A DNA stretch of 64,000 nucleotides. It comes from Salinimicrobium soli. Lineage in GTDB: Bacteria; Bacteroidota; Bacteroidia; Flavobacteriales; Flavobacteriaceae. A program made the position numbers and the translations under genes. The stretch is from assembly GCF_048323655.1 (NCBI RefSeq), contig NZ_JBLUWW010000003.1, forward strand, positions 496,001 through 560,000, read 5' to 3'. Below, piece after piece: positions 16,352 to 26,096 of this stretch (position 1 is its first letter; each line of letters opens with the position of its first letter). The notes under the pieces were generated by a model. The model did not search any database. It was not told the DNA's origin and saw nothing but the letters and a program-made list of their open reading frames with translations.

Positions 16352-17527
16352 TTAGAGTTTTTGACAAACAAGAAGGATCTTTTGATTGTCTTTTTGGGTG
16401 GTAAAAAACAGGTAATACTCGCCGCCATCTTTGAGTTTAAATTGCTTTTTAAGGGCTTCAACTGTTTCCGGAAAGTTGCGGGTTGAAATATTAGCTTTTT
16501 GGAGATCAAGTTCTTTCTTGATCACTTTTTTCTTATAGAGAAGAGACTGTAGGATCCGGAATTTTCTTCCCGGAAAATCTCTTGGTTCTTTGGAAGTGTA
16601 TAAGTGGGTATTGGGATGTAATTTCAGAACCTTATGATCACGACCAACTGTATCAAAAAGGCCACTCTTCATGATAGCTGCATTAGGTTCGTATAAATAA
16701 TCGAGTGGTTCGCTATATTTTGATTCCGGCTGCTCCCCGAAATAACCGGAATAGACTTCTTTTTCAGCTTTTTTGAAGTTAATGGAGTGAAGTTTAATTT
16801 CTCCTGAAAATCCCTTTTTTAGAACCCACACCAGCTCTTTTACATCATTATCAACAGCAACTACATGGATTTCCTTTACATGTTCCAGAGATTGAATGCC
16901 CGCCTGTAAATCCAGAAGGGGAGAGGTTTTGAGCAGTATACTATCCGTTTTTTGCCAAAGCAAAGGAAGCGCAGCCGGAACATCCGGAAGACAATCAGAA
17001 AGGTGAAATACTCTTCCTCCGCCTTCATCCCTCCGGGAAGGATCAATAAAGATCCAGTCAAAGTTCTTTTGACTGCTTTTAATAAACTCTATTCCATCAC
17101 CATGGAACGTTTGCAGATTATCGGCGCCTAACACTTCGGAATTATGACCAACGAGTTCAGAAAGTTCCTCATTCAATTCGCAATGGACAACCTGCTCAAA
17201 TCTTTTACTGAAGAAAAAAGAATCGATTCCAAAACCGCCGGTGACATCCACCAACGTTTTTCCTTCCACAAGAGAAGCTTTGTATTCCGCAGTTATTTCA
17301 GAAGAGGTCTGTTCCAGATTGAGAGTGGGAGGGTAGATGATGCCCTGAGTTTTAAACCAGGTTGGCAACTTTTTTTCAGCCTTTCTTTTACCGGTGAGCT
17401 GAATAGCCAATTCCTGCGGACTAACCTCCGAAAAAGGGCTTCCCTTCAGAATAATTCCTGAAATGTCTTTTTTGTAATTCTTTTCCAGAAATTCCTGAAC
17501 CTCTTTATTTAAAAGTGCTTTGTTCAA
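16352..17527 (-). CDS. Class I SAM-dependent methyltransferase with THUMP-like domain
   Basis: A 391-residue Bacteroidetes-type methyltransferase. LVDVTGGFGIDSFFFSKRF near residue 94 is the SAM-binding motif, with acidic residues in HCELNEELSEL; the catalytic-type loop reads FIDPSRRDEGG near 160. The C-terminal part (about 270-391) corresponds to the THUMP-like domain. The target is probably RNA, but the specific nucleotide is unknown. It is the last gene of the operon that starts with tsaD, 2 bp after the AI-2E-family transporter gene. Confidence 0.82.
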   Translation of the reverse strand: MNKALLNKEVQEFLEKNYKKDISGIILKGSPFSEVSPQELAIQLTGKRKAEKKLPTWFKTQGIIYPPTLNLEQTSSEITAEYKASLVEGKTLVDVTGGFGIDSFFFSKRFEQVVHCELNEELSELVGHNSEVLGADNLQTFHGDGIEFIKSSQKNFDWIFIDPSRRDEGGGRVFHLSDCLPDVPAALPLLWQKTDSILLKTSPLLDLQAGIQSLEHVKEIHVVAVDNDVKELVWVLKKGFSGEIKLHSINFKKAEKEVYSGYFGEQPESKYSEPLDYLYEPNAAIMKSGLFDTVGRDHKVLKLHPNTHLYTSKEPRDFPGRKFRILQSLLYKKKVIKKELDLQKANISTRNFPETVEALKKQFKLKDGGEYYLFFTTQKDNQKILLVCQKL

Positions 17528-17529
17528 GA

Positions 17530-18618
17530 TCAGAGGTCTCTGGTGAGTCTTTTTACGATCTTGTACTCGCTGAGGGATTCTTTTGCCACCACTTTAATAG
17601 CAGTATAAAAAGGTACTGCCACAACCATCCCTATAATTCCCATCGTGAGGCCTGCTACCAGGATTACCAGAAAGATCTCAAGCGGGTGAGAACGTACACT
17701 GGCGCCAAAAATAAGTGGTTGATTGATAAAGTTGTCGATCAATTGACAAATTCCGTAGCCGGCCATCACGTATGCCAACTGCGGAAGGATGATGGTTTGG
17801 AAATCCGCTCCCAAGTTACTGGAGATCACGAAAAGAGCGACTAAAATTCCCGCAATGATTGGTCCAAGGTAAGGAATGATATTCAGGAATGCACAAATAA
17901 AGGCTATTGCAATAGGGTTGTTGATTTCAAATATGGAAAGCAGAATACTGTAGAGAACAAAGAGAACAGTGATCTGAAGGGTTAGTCCCACGAAATAACG
18001 GGAAAGCAAGATCTTGATCTTATTAAAAACTCGCTGGAATTTTTCCTCATGTCCCTGGTTTGCAAATACCAGGAAACTGTTTAGCATCAGTTTGCTGTCT
18101 TTCAAAAAGAAGAAGGAAATGAAGATGATTGAAAAAATGGCAATTGCAATGGCTCCTAAAATTCCGAAAAAGCTATTGAGATAGCGCGGAATAGTGGTAA
18201 TATCGAAGTTGCGAACAAATTCGGTCTGTTTGATTCCTTCTATGATGTCTATTTCTTCAACCCCCAGGTAATTGTTTATCTGTGCGTTCAGCTCGTTCAG
18301 ATCACGCGTAAAGGCATCCATGTCGATCTGACCCAGGTTTTTGCTTTGTTCTACGACAATAGGAATAAATATCGTTATGAGCCCAATGAAACTGCAGAGC
18401 ACTAACAGCAACACGATCACCACGGCGATCTTGTTGGGGATCTTCATCCGATTCCTTAGAAAGATCACAACCGGCCTTCCCACCAGGGAAATAACTCCGG
18501 CAATTGCGATGTAAATCAGAACAGATTGGATCTCGTATAAAAAGTAGAGGAGAAAGGCAACGCCAACCAAAATGGCAATAGCCCTTAGTATTCCGTAGGA
18601 TAGTTCTTTTGCGTTCAC
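17530..18618 (-). CDS. AI-2E family transporter (PerM/YdiK type)
   Basis: A 362-residue polytopic inner-membrane protein with about eight hydrophobic segments: a pair near 10-40, one near 63-87, a soluble stretch of about 90-150, then a C-terminal block including IPYLGPIIAGILVALF near 245 and the QPLIFGASVRSHPLEIFLV region near 295, which is characteristic of this family. Members are proposed transporters or channels; some export quorum-sensing molecules, others ions, so substrate is not assigned. It is in the tsaD operon, 19 bp after the SpoU methyltransferase. Confidence 0.9.
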   Translation of the reverse strand: MNAKELSYGILRAIAILVGVAFLLYFLYEIQSVLIYIAIAGVISLVGRPVVIFLRNRMKIPNKIAVVIVLLLVLCSFIGLITIFIPIVVEQSKNLGQIDMDAFTRDLNELNAQINNYLGVEEIDIIEGIKQTEFVRNFDITTIPRYLNSFFGILGAIAIAIFSIIFISFFFLKDSKLMLNSFLVFANQGHEEKFQRVFNKIKILLSRYFVGLTLQITVLFVLYSILLSIFEINNPIAIAFICAFLNIIPYLGPIIAGILVALFVISSNLGADFQTIILPQLAYVMAGYGICQLIDNFINQPLIFGASVRSHPLEIFLVILVAGLTMGIIGMVVAVPFYTAIKVVAKESLSEYKIVKRLTRDL

Positions 18619-18637
18619 GGAGTAAATATATTATTTC

Positions 18638-19153
18638 TTACAGAACTGGAGGCAGAGTTTTAGTAATTTCAAAAAGGCTGATCCCTGCAGCTTGTGCCAC
18701 ATTCATGCTGCTATTGCGGCCAAACATAGTAATGTGGATCTTCTGCTGAACCTTTTTCAGCACCTCTTCATTTATCCCCGAACGTTCATTCCCAAGCACC
18801 AGAGCTACTTTTTTGAACTGGCTATAATCCAGCGATTCCACGGGAATGCTGTCAGAAGTGATCTCCAATGCCAGAGTGAAATAATTCCTTTTTTGAAGAT
18901 CTGTAAGAACTTCCAGGATCTCTTCTCTTTCCTCAAGTGCAACTTTTTCTATGGTCGCTCTCGCAGTTCTTCTCAATCGGTTACTACCAAGGTCAATTCC
19001 TACACTTCCGCATGAAATTATCTTTTCCACGTTGAAGGCGTCGGCAAGTCTAAAGAGGCTGCCAAGGTTTGCCGGACTTGCTATACCGTCCAGAAGAATA
19101 ATGATAGGAAATTTCTTTTCAGAAAATTCAGTGTCGGAATGAGTCAGCTGCAT
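18638..19153 (-). CDS. TrmH/SpoU-family RNA 2'-O-methyltransferase
   Basis: A 171-residue SPOUT methyltransferase. The three family motifs are visible: ILLDGIASPANLGSLFR near residue 19, ALVLGNERSGI near 117, and MFGRNSSMNVAQAAGISLFE near 145, which build the knotted SAM site. It probably methylates a ribose in tRNA or rRNA. The short form lacks an N-terminal substrate-binding extension. Its ATG overlaps the stop of the DUF4159 gene by one base (TAATG), indicating translational coupling. Confidence 0.9.
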   Translation of the reverse strand: MQLTHSDTEFSEKKFPIIILLDGIASPANLGSLFRLADAFNVEKIISCGSVGIDLGSNRLRRTARATIEKVALEEREEILEVLTDLQKRNYFTLALEITSDSIPVESLDYSQFKKVALVLGNERSGINEEVLKKVQQKIHITMFGRNSSMNVAQAAGISLFEITKTLPPVL

Positions 19154-19797
19154 TAGTTTTCAAATACGTATTTGATGATATTCGCACCCATCCGCAGCGC
19201 TTTCAATCTTACTTCAGGTGGATCGTTATGTACCTGTTCATTTTCCCAACCATCGCCAAGATCACTTTCATATGTAAAAAGGCAGATAAGGCGGTCTTTT
19301 TCAAATAAACCATAGGCCTGAGGTTTTAGTGCATCGTGCTCGTGGATTTTTGGAAGCCCATTCGGAAAAGGAAAAGCACTGGAAAAAATAGGATGGGAGG
19401 ATGGTAATTCTGTTAATTCCTTATCAGGAAAGACCTTTTTCAATTCCCGACGAATATATTCATTCATTCCGTAGTTGTCGTCAATATGCAGAAAGCCGCC
19501 ACTGAGAAGATAAGTACGCAGGTTTTCGACATCTTCTTCGTCAAAAAAGACATTTCCGTGGCCGGTCATATGAACGAAGGGATATTGGAAAATATCTGTG
19601 CTTGAAGGTTCTACAGTCGCCGGTTTCGGTTCCAGGGAGGTGTGAATATTCTCGTTGCAAAACTTTATAAGGTTAGGAACCGAGGTGGGATTCCCATACC
19701 AGTCACCGCCGCCTTTATACTTTAGTACGGCGATCTCCTGGGCCTCTGCAAATACCAGCCCTCCTAGAAATGACAACAAGAAAATCACTTTTTTCAT
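19153..19797 (-). CDS. DUF4159 domain-containing periplasmic protein
   Basis: A 214-residue protein with a signal peptide (KKVIFLLSFLGGLVFAEA) and one DUF4159 domain: LKYKGGGDWYGNP, YPFVHMTGHGNVFF, LRTYLLSGGFLHIDDN and IREL-type segments. The GGFLHIDDNYG region resembles glutamine-amidotransferase-like folds found in this family. No biochemical function is established to my knowledge. It sits between rsmE (38 bp upstream) and the SpoU methyltransferase inside an operon otherwise devoted to RNA modification. Confidence 0.85.
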   Translation of the reverse strand: MKKVIFLLSFLGGLVFAEAQEIAVLKYKGGGDWYGNPTSVPNLIKFCNENIHTSLEPKPATVEPSSTDIFQYPFVHMTGHGNVFFDEEDVENLRTYLLSGGFLHIDDNYGMNEYIRRELKKVFPDKELTELPSSHPIFSSAFPFPNGLPKIHEHDALKPQAYGLFEKDRLICLFTYESDLGDGWENEQVHNDPPEVRLKALRMGANIIKYVFEN

Positions 19798-19835
19798 GTT
19801 CTTAAAAATAGGAAAAAAAGGAGCTGCCGGCGAAA

Positions 19836-20549
19836 TTATTCCTCCTCATTAATTAGAGCCACCGTGTGGCAAGCAACTATTGCGGCTGTCTCTGTACGCA
19901 GCCTGCTGTTGCCAAGGCTAACCGGTTTCCAGCCATTTTCTAAAGCAGTTTTGATCTCCTGGGGAGAAAAATCTCCTTCGGGACCAATAAGAATAGTAAC
20001 ATCTGAATTTATATGAACGCTTTTAGACAGCAGCATCCTTGGCTGATCTTCCTCACAATGGGCGATAAACTTTTGCCCTTCGAACTCGGCTTTGAGGAAG
20101 TCATTGAGTGCTACAGGTTCGTTGAGGATCGGAAAATGAGTGTGCAGAGACTGCTTCAAGGCACTTTGAATCACCCTTTCAAATCTATTGATCTTTACAA
20201 TTTTTCTTTCACTGTTATCACAAATGACCGGGGTTATTTCCTGAATACCTATTTCAGTAGCCTTTTCCAGGAACCATTCGTATCGATCGTTCATTTTGGT
20301 GGGTGCCACAGCGAGGTGGACACGGTAAGGCGGAGCCGGTTCTTTTTCAGCATGTATAATTCGGGCGGTGCATTTATTTACATCGGCAGCAATGATCTCA
20401 GTCTCGAATAACCAGCCCTTTCCGTTGGTCAAATGAAGCTTATCTCCTTCCATCTTCCGCAGGACCTTTACAATGTGCCGGCTTTCATCGCGGGAAAAAA
20501 CTACTTCGCGGTCACCTTCCCTGATCTCACTGTGAAAAAATAATTGCAT
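19836..20549 (-). CDS. rsmE: 16S rRNA (uracil-1498-N3)-methyltransferase RsmE
   Basis: A 237-residue SPOUT methyltransferase that modifies U1498 of 16S rRNA. The N-terminal PUA-like domain has SRDESRHIVKVLRK near residue 19; the C-terminal domain has EKATEIGIQEITPVIC near 114, ILIGPEGDFSPQE near 186, and SLGNSRLRTETAA near 209. Length is typical. It lies 4 bp after tsaD, so both are expressed together. Confidence 0.95.
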   Translation of the reverse strand: MQLFFHSEIREGDREVVFSRDESRHIVKVLRKMEGDKLHLTNGKGWLFETEIIAADVNKCTARIIHAEKEPAPPYRVHLAVAPTKMNDRYEWFLEKATEIGIQEITPVICDNSERKIVKINRFERVIQSALKQSLHTHFPILNEPVALNDFLKAEFEGQKFIAHCEEDQPRMLLSKSVHINSDVTILIGPEGDFSPQEIKTALENGWKPVSLGNSRLRTETAAIVACHTVALINEEE

Positions 20550-20553
20550 AGAA

Positions 20554-21576
20554 TTACATTTTTATGCGGGCTTTGGCGGTTGTGCTCATACTTGCATATT
20601 CCCCTGTCAACAGTTTAAAATGTCCGGCAATAGCTATCATTGCGGCATTATCAGTGGTGTATTCGAATTTGGGAACATAGGTTTGCCACTGGTATTTTTG
20701 CTCAGCCTCTTTAAGTGTTTTCCTGATCCCGCTATTAGCCGAAACCCCTCCTGCAATGGCGATCTGTGTTATCCCGGTCTGTTTCACCGCTTTTTTCAGC
20801 TTATCCATCAGGATCTTAATGATGGTGTGTTGAATTGAGGCACAAATGTCTTCCAGATTCTCTTCAATGAATTGCGGATCCTCTTTCAGCTTTTTCTGGA
20901 CAAAGTAAAGAATGGATGTTTTAAGTCCGCTAAAACTGAAATCCAGATCACCTACTTTGGGCTTGGGAAAGTCAAAAGCTTTAGGATCTCCTTTTTGAGC
21001 ATTTTTATCGATCAGCGGTCCACCCGGGTATGGCAGACCCAGAATTTTTGCGCTTTTGTCAAATGCTTCACCCACGGCATCATCCAGGGTTTGACCAATT
21101 ACTTCCATTTCAAAATAATCGGAAACCTTCACGATTTGGGTATGGCCACCGCTTATTGTTAAGGCCAAAAAAGGGAATTTTGGTTTTTCAAAACCTTCTT
21201 CATCAATAAAGTGGGCCAGAATATGAGCCTGCATGTGATTGATGTCCAGCAGCGGAATATTAAGCCCTAAAGCCATAGATTTAGCGAAAGAAGTTCCTAC
21301 TAACAAAGAGCCCATAAGACCCGGACCCCGCGTAAAGGCAATGGCCGATAATTGCTCCTTTTTTATACCTGCCTGATTTAAAGCTTCATGGATGACCGGA
21401 ACAATGTTTTGTTGATGCGCCCGGGAAGCCAGTTCTGGTACCACTCCGCCGTATTTTTTATGGATCTCCTGAGTAGCTACGACATTAGAAAGAATCCTGC
21501 CGTTGTGAAGAACGGCTGCGGCCGTGTCATCGCAGGAAGATTCAATGCCGAGAATATATATATTTTGTGCTGCCAT
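20554..21576 (-). CDS. tsaD: tRNA N6-adenosine threonylcarbamoyltransferase TsaD
   Basis: A 340-residue ASKHA-fold enzyme that, with TsaB and TsaE, transfers threonylcarbamoyl to A37 of ANN-reading tRNAs. ILGIESSCDDTAAAV is at the N terminus, the metal-binding HMQAHILAH motif near residue 113, the ISGGHTQIV phosphate loop near 137, and IAGGVSANSGIR near 274. ATG at 21576 is preceded by a TATCTTTG promoter element. It leads a six-gene operon reaching 16352. Confidence 0.97.
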   Translation of the reverse strand: MAAQNIYILGIESSCDDTAAAVLHNGRILSNVVATQEIHKKYGGVVPELASRAHQQNIVPVIHEALNQAGIKKEQLSAIAFTRGPGLMGSLLVGTSFAKSMALGLNIPLLDINHMQAHILAHFIDEEGFEKPKFPFLALTISGGHTQIVKVSDYFEMEVIGQTLDDAVGEAFDKSAKILGLPYPGGPLIDKNAQKGDPKAFDFPKPKVGDLDFSFSGLKTSILYFVQKKLKEDPQFIEENLEDICASIQHTIIKILMDKLKKAVKQTGITQIAIAGGVSANSGIRKTLKEAEQKYQWQTYVPKFEYTTDNAAMIAIAGHFKLLTGEYASMSTTAKARIKM

Positions 21577-21614
21577 CCTTATGATTTAGGCCTGAAAATT
21601 GTTAATATTGTTCG

Positions 21615-21645
21615 CAAAGATATTACATAAAATACTATCAAAAAA
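21615..21645 (-). promoter_or_regulatory. Promoter of the tsaD operon
   Basis: On the minus strand TATCTTTG (21615-21622) matches TAnnTTTG, with a TTG at 21639-21641 inside a T-run, 16 bp upstream. The predicted start of transcription near 21608 gives a leader of about 32 nt before the tsaD ATG. Confidence 0.45.
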
Positions 21646-21702
21646 TTCTGGAAAATACTTGGAAAAACGCTGCTGGCTCTGCTGCTGCTTTTTATCATAC
21701 TT

Positions 21703-24700
21703 TTGATAGTATTTTCTATTCCTTCTGTTCAAACCTATGTTGCTAAAAAAGTAACAGATTCTGTTAACAAGAATAAAAACGTAAATATTTCCATTGGAAG
21801 TGTTGGATTGACCTACGGCGGGAAAATTCGGCTGGGAGATGTGTTGATCCGTGACCATCATGAGGATACGCTTATCTTTTCGGATAGGGTAAAAACTTCT
21901 GTTACCAGTCTTTCGAGCATTTTCAATAATTCGCCCACCTTAGGAAACACTACAGCTAATCAGCTTCAGCTGGACCTTAAGATCTATGAAGGTGAAACTC
22001 AGGATAATCTGAATATTTTTCTTCAGAAGCTGGAGTCTCAAAAAAAGCAATCTTCCTCACCATTTATTTTGAGGGCGAGTGAACTGGAAGTTCTTGCCGG
22101 AAAGTTCAGTTATGTGAATGAAAATTTGCAAAATCCGGAGATCCTTGTTCTGGAGGATCTAAATATGAACGTGCAGGACTTTCTGGTGAAGGGGTCTGAA
22201 ATATATGCACGAATTGAAAAACTTTCGGCGAAAGAAGGAAGAGGCCTGAATATTAATTTTTTGAGCACCGAATTTTCCTATACGAAGGAAGAGATGAGGC
22301 TGGATGAACTCGAGCTTAAAAATTCGCACTCTGATATAAACGCTGATATCGTCTTTGATATCAGAAACGGGTTCGGTGAATTCGAGAACGTGGTGCCGAT
22401 TAAAGCGAATTTCAAAAATTCTACTATTTCAACTACAGATCTTGAGTTGTTCTATGATAAGTTTGGGAAGGGGCAAAAGATCAATTTTTCAACCAGACTA
22501 GAGGGGACCCTTAATGATTTTGTTCTTCACGATCTTGATATGGACGGCCTTGATCGAACCAGGTTACGGGGAGATCTTCATTTAAAGAATGTTTTGGCCA
22601 AAGAGGGGCAGGTATTTTCCTTAAAAGGAAATGTTGATGAGATTGCCACCAACTACTACGACCTGGTAAACTTGTTACCCGGCTTGTTGCGCGATAAACT
22701 TCCGGTAGAGCTTCGGGAACTGGGAAATGTGCAATTGCGGGGAGAAATATTTGTTTCGGAAAACTCCCTTTCCTCAGATGCCTTGCTTTTCTCTCAGTTG
22801 GGAGCCGCAGATCTTGAGATCCTGATGGAGAATTTTAATGATACCGGTCTCGCTACCTACCGTGGAAATTTGAAAGCAAAGGATTTCAACCTTGGTAAAC
22901 TTATAAACTCCAAAGCCTTCGGAAAGACCACTTTTGACATCATTTTCAACGGAAGAGGACTTTCTTCAGAAACTTTAAATACCGAAGTAAGGGGAGCAGT
23001 TTCAAAACTGACCTATAATGGCTATGCTTACAATAATCTGAAAGTAAGAGGTACCTTAAAAGCACCTGTGTTCAACGGAAATCTCATTTCTCAGGATCCT
23101 AACCTCCAAATGGAGTTCAATGGTCTCGCAGATCTTTCTTCAAAAACCAGTGTGTATGATTTTGAAGCCTCAGTGCAGTATGCTAACCTCCAGGCTCTCA
23201 ATTTTGTAAAAAGAGACAGTATTGCCATTTTTCAGGGAGATGTGATCATGAATATGAAGGGGACCAATGTGAATAATTTCGCCGGAGAGATCCTGTTACT
23301 GAATACATCCTACAGAAATGAAAATGATTCATACGTCTTTAACGATCTGAAGATCACCTCCAGTTTTGATGGGCCGGTGCGGACTATTGAAGTTATTTCT
23401 CCCGATGTCATCAATGGAACAGTGGAAGGGGTTTTTGATATTACTGAAGTTCCTGCCCTCGTGGAGAATGCCCTGGGGAGCCTCTATACCAACTATAAAC
23501 CCAATAAGATCACTACAGATCAATATCTCAATTTTGATTTTGATATCTATAATAAGATAGTGGAGGTGTTTTACCCTGAGATCACCCTTGCTCCAAATAC
23601 TTTCATAAGAGGAAGTGTTGAAAGTGATGAATCTGAATTCCGTTTGGCTTTCAAGTCACCAAAGATAGATGCCTTTAATAACCTTTTTGAGCAGGTGAAT
23701 ATCCAGGTTGATAACTCCAACCCGCTTTTCAATACTTACGTAGAAATAGACAGTGTAGCCACCAGTTTTTACAACGTTTCCGATTTTAATCTGATTAACG
23801 TAACCTTGAATGACACCTTGTTCATTCGTTCAGAATTTACGGGAGGGCCTAAAAACGATGATGTTTTCAACCTGAACATGTACCACACCATCAACGAAAA
23901 TAACAATTCGGTGGTAGGCCTTCAGAAGTCAGACATTAAGTTCAAAGAAAGCATCTGGCACATGAATGAGCAGAACAATAAGAGCAACCGGGTGATCTTT
24001 GACAAAGGATTTCAGAATGTGAGGATAGATTCTCTGGTTCTAAGTCATGAGAACGAGGAGATACGTCTGGCCGGGCAGATGAGGGATTCTACTTATAAGA
24101 ATTTCGAAATGGAATTTGATAATGTAGACCTGTACAAAATAACACCCGATGTAGATAAGCTTTTGATGAGGGGTACCGTAGATGGTTCCCTTAATCTGGT
24201 GCAACGGGATGGAGCATATTATCCAAGTTCTTCGCTTACGGTGCAAAATCTGGAAATAAATGACCAATTTTTAGGAAACCTGAACCTGGATGTAATGGGG
24301 GATAAGGATCTTAGGTTTTATAATGTAAATGCCACTTTGAGGAACAAGGGTCTCGAATCTCTTTCAGCCATAGGTGAGATTGAAGTTGATAGTGAAACGC
24401 CCGAGATTGACCTCGAGGTTAGTCTGCGGAATTTTAATATGGCCGCATTTAGCCCAATTGGGGGAGATGTCATAACCAATATCCGGGGATTGGTATCAGG
24501 AGATGCCGATGTTACCGGTAATTACAAGAATCCCGATATTTCCGGAAAGCTTCAGTTAAATAAAGCCGGCCTCAGCATTCCTTATTTGGCGGTTGACTAT
24601 GCTTTTCAGGATGGTGCCGCTGTGAACCTTTCGGAACAGCAATTCAGTTTTGATAATATCCGGATCCGGGATACGAAGTATGGAACCACCGGAATTCTTG

Positions 24701-26073
24701 ACGGAACTATTTCGCACCAGAATTTCTCCAAATGGATACTCGGATTGAATATTTCCACAGACCGGTTACTGGTTTTAGATACTGAAGCAAATGAAGATGC
24801 TCTGTACTACGGAACCGGATTCATGGGGGGAAATGCCTCTATTTATGGACCAACTTCCGAGCTTGTTATAGATGTACTTGGAACTACCCGAAGCGGAACG
24901 GTCTTTAAAATTCCTATTAGCGACACTGAAAGCATAGGAGACAACTCATTTATTCACTTTTTGAGTCCCGAGGAGAAAGAGGCTCGCCTGGCGGGAAAAG
25001 AGATCGAGTTGCAAGAAGTCAAAGGTCTCGAGCTCAATTTTGACCTTGATGTTACGAGTGATGCTCTCGTGGAGATCGACATCGACGGAAGTATTCTACG
25101 CGGAAGGGGAGCAGGTACCTTGCTTATCGAGATCAATACTCTTGGAAAATTCAATATGTGGGGTGACTTTATTGCGAACAGCGGTGAGTATATATTTAAT
25201 TATGGTGCCCTTCAGAAACGTTTTGAAGTAAGGCCCGGTGGAAGTATCAACTGGAGTGGAAACCCTGCCCTGGCCGATCTGAATATCAGTGCGGTCTATG
25301 AGGCGCATGCAAATCCGGCTGTTATTCTCGAAAATCCGGGGATAAGCCGAAGGATACCGGTAGATGTGGTGATCAACCTGCAAGGGGAGCTATTACAGCC
25401 TGACATCTCCTTTAATCTGGAATATCCTAACGTGACTTCAGCCGTGCGTTCAGAGCTGGAATATAAGATCGAAACCTCGACAAATACTGAGATACAGGCA
25501 TTTTCATTAATTACCCTCGGACAGTTCTATACGGAAAATGTCCTTGCAGGAAATAATTCAAACCTTTGGGCGGGGAACTTATTTGAAAGCGCTTCCGGAT
25601 TCTTCAACAATCTGTTGTCAGATGACAGCGGAAAATTCCAGGTGGGTCTAAATTATGAGCAGGGAGCACGTACGCCGGAACAAACCACTGCAGATCGCTT
25701 TGGAGTCACTCTTTCTACGCAGATCAGCGAAAGGGTGTTGATAAATGGTCAGGTTGGGGTGCCGGTTGGTGGTGTTACCGAAACTGTGATCGTAGGAAAT
25801 CTGGAGATCGAATTCCTGTTGAACGAAGAAGGAAACCTGCGGGCCAAGATCTTCAACCGTGAAAATAATATCCAATATATAGGTGAGGAGTTAGGCTTTA
25901 CCCAGGGAGTGGGGCTTTCTTACCAGGTGGATTTTGATACGTTTAAAGAATTACTGCGGAAGATCGTCAACAAGGAAGTAGCATCCACCTCTACCAAGCA
26001 GGAAGTTGCCGAAGAGGAGAAACAAAAAAGTTTGGCACCTGATTATATCAGGTTCCCTGGTGACGAAAATTAA
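21703..26073 (+). CDS. tamB: Translocation/assembly module TamB-family protein (DUF490)
   Basis: A very large protein (1456 residues from TTG 21703) consisting of a long repetitive beta-helical AsmA/TamB-like body and a C-terminal DUF490 region (about residues 1090-1430; GRGAGTLLIEI, GGSINWSGNP, LQPDISFNLEYP). TamB proteins span the periplasm and help insert outer-membrane proteins or carry lipids. The frame stays open back to a TAA at 21628, and the upstream codons read KKFWKILGKTLLALLLLFII, an obvious signal anchor, yet no ATG, GTG or TTG occurs there. The true start is therefore probably between 21637 and 21703 with an unusual codon. It converges on ridA with 12 bp between stops. Confidence 0.85.
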   Translation: MIVFSIPSVQTYVAKKVTDSVNKNKNVNISIGSVGLTYGGKIRLGDVLIRDHHEDTLIFSDRVKTSVTSLSSIFNNSPTLGNTTANQLQLDLKIYEGETQDNLNIFLQKLESQKKQSSSPFILRASELEVLAGKFSYVNENLQNPEILVLEDLNMNVQDFLVKGSEIYARIEKLSAKEGRGLNINFLSTEFSYTKEEMRLDELELKNSHSDINADIVFDIRNGFGEFENVVPIKANFKNSTISTTDLELFYDKFGKGQKINFSTRLEGTLNDFVLHDLDMDGLDRTRLRGDLHLKNVLAKEGQVFSLKGNVDEIATNYYDLVNLLPGLLRDKLPVELRELGNVQLRGEIFVSENSLSSDALLFSQLGAADLEILMENFNDTGLATYRGNLKAKDFNLGKLINSKAFGKTTFDIIFNGRGLSSETLNTEVRGAVSKLTYNGYAYNNLKVRGTLKAPVFNGNLISQDPNLQMEFNGLADLSSKTSVYDFEASVQYANLQALNFVKRDSIAIFQGDVIMNMKGTNVNNFAGEILLLNTSYRNENDSYVFNDLKITSSFDGPVRTIEVISPDVINGTVEGVFDITEVPALVENALGSLYTNYKPNKITTDQYLNFDFDIYNKIVEVFYPEITLAPNTFIRGSVESDESEFRLAFKSPKIDAFNNLFEQVNIQVDNSNPLFNTYVEIDSVATSFYNVSDFNLINVTLNDTLFIRSEFTGGPKNDDVFNLNMYHTINENNNSVVGLQKSDIKFKESIWHMNEQNNKSNRVIFDKGFQNVRIDSLVLSHENEEIRLAGQMRDSTYKNFEMEFDNVDLYKITPDVDKLLMRGTVDGSLNLVQRDGAYYPSSSLTVQNLEINDQFLGNLNLDVMGDKDLRFYNVNATLRNKGLESLSAIGEIEVDSETPEIDLEVSLRNFNMAAFSPIGGDVITNIRGLVSGDADVTGNYKNPDISGKLQLNKAGLSIPYLAVDYAFQDGAAVNLSEQQFSFDNIRIRDTKYGTTGILDGTISHQNFSKWILGLNISTDRLLVLDTEANEDALYYGTGFMGGNASIYGPTSELVIDVLGTTRSGTVFKIPISDTESIGDNSFIHFLSPEEKEARLAGKEIELQEVKGLELNFDLDVTSDALVEIDIDGSILRGRGAGTLLIEINTLGKFNMWGDFIANSGEYIFNYGALQKRFEVRPGGSINWSGNPALADLNISAVYEAHANPAVILENPGISRRIPVDVVINLQGELLQPDISFNLEYPNVTSAVRSELEYKIETSTNTEIQAFSLITLGQFYTENVLAGNNSNLWAGNLFESASGFFNNLLSDDSGKFQVGLNYEQGARTPEQTTADRFGVTLSTQISERVLINGQVGVPVGGVTETVIVGNLEIEFLLNEEGNLRAKIFNRENNIQYIGEELGFTQGVGLSYQVDFDTFKELLRKIVNKEVASTSTKQEVAEEEKQKSLAPDYIRFPGDEN

Positions 26074-26074
26074 C

Positions 26075-26096
26075 CCCTGAATTTTCTATTTCAGGG
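26075..26096. terminator. Weak bidirectional hairpin between tamB and ridA
   Basis: CCCTGAA (26075-26081) pairs with TTCAGGG (26090-26096) around an AT-rich 8-nt loop between two convergent genes. No clear T-run follows on either side, and it overlaps the ridA stop codon. Confidence 0.3.
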
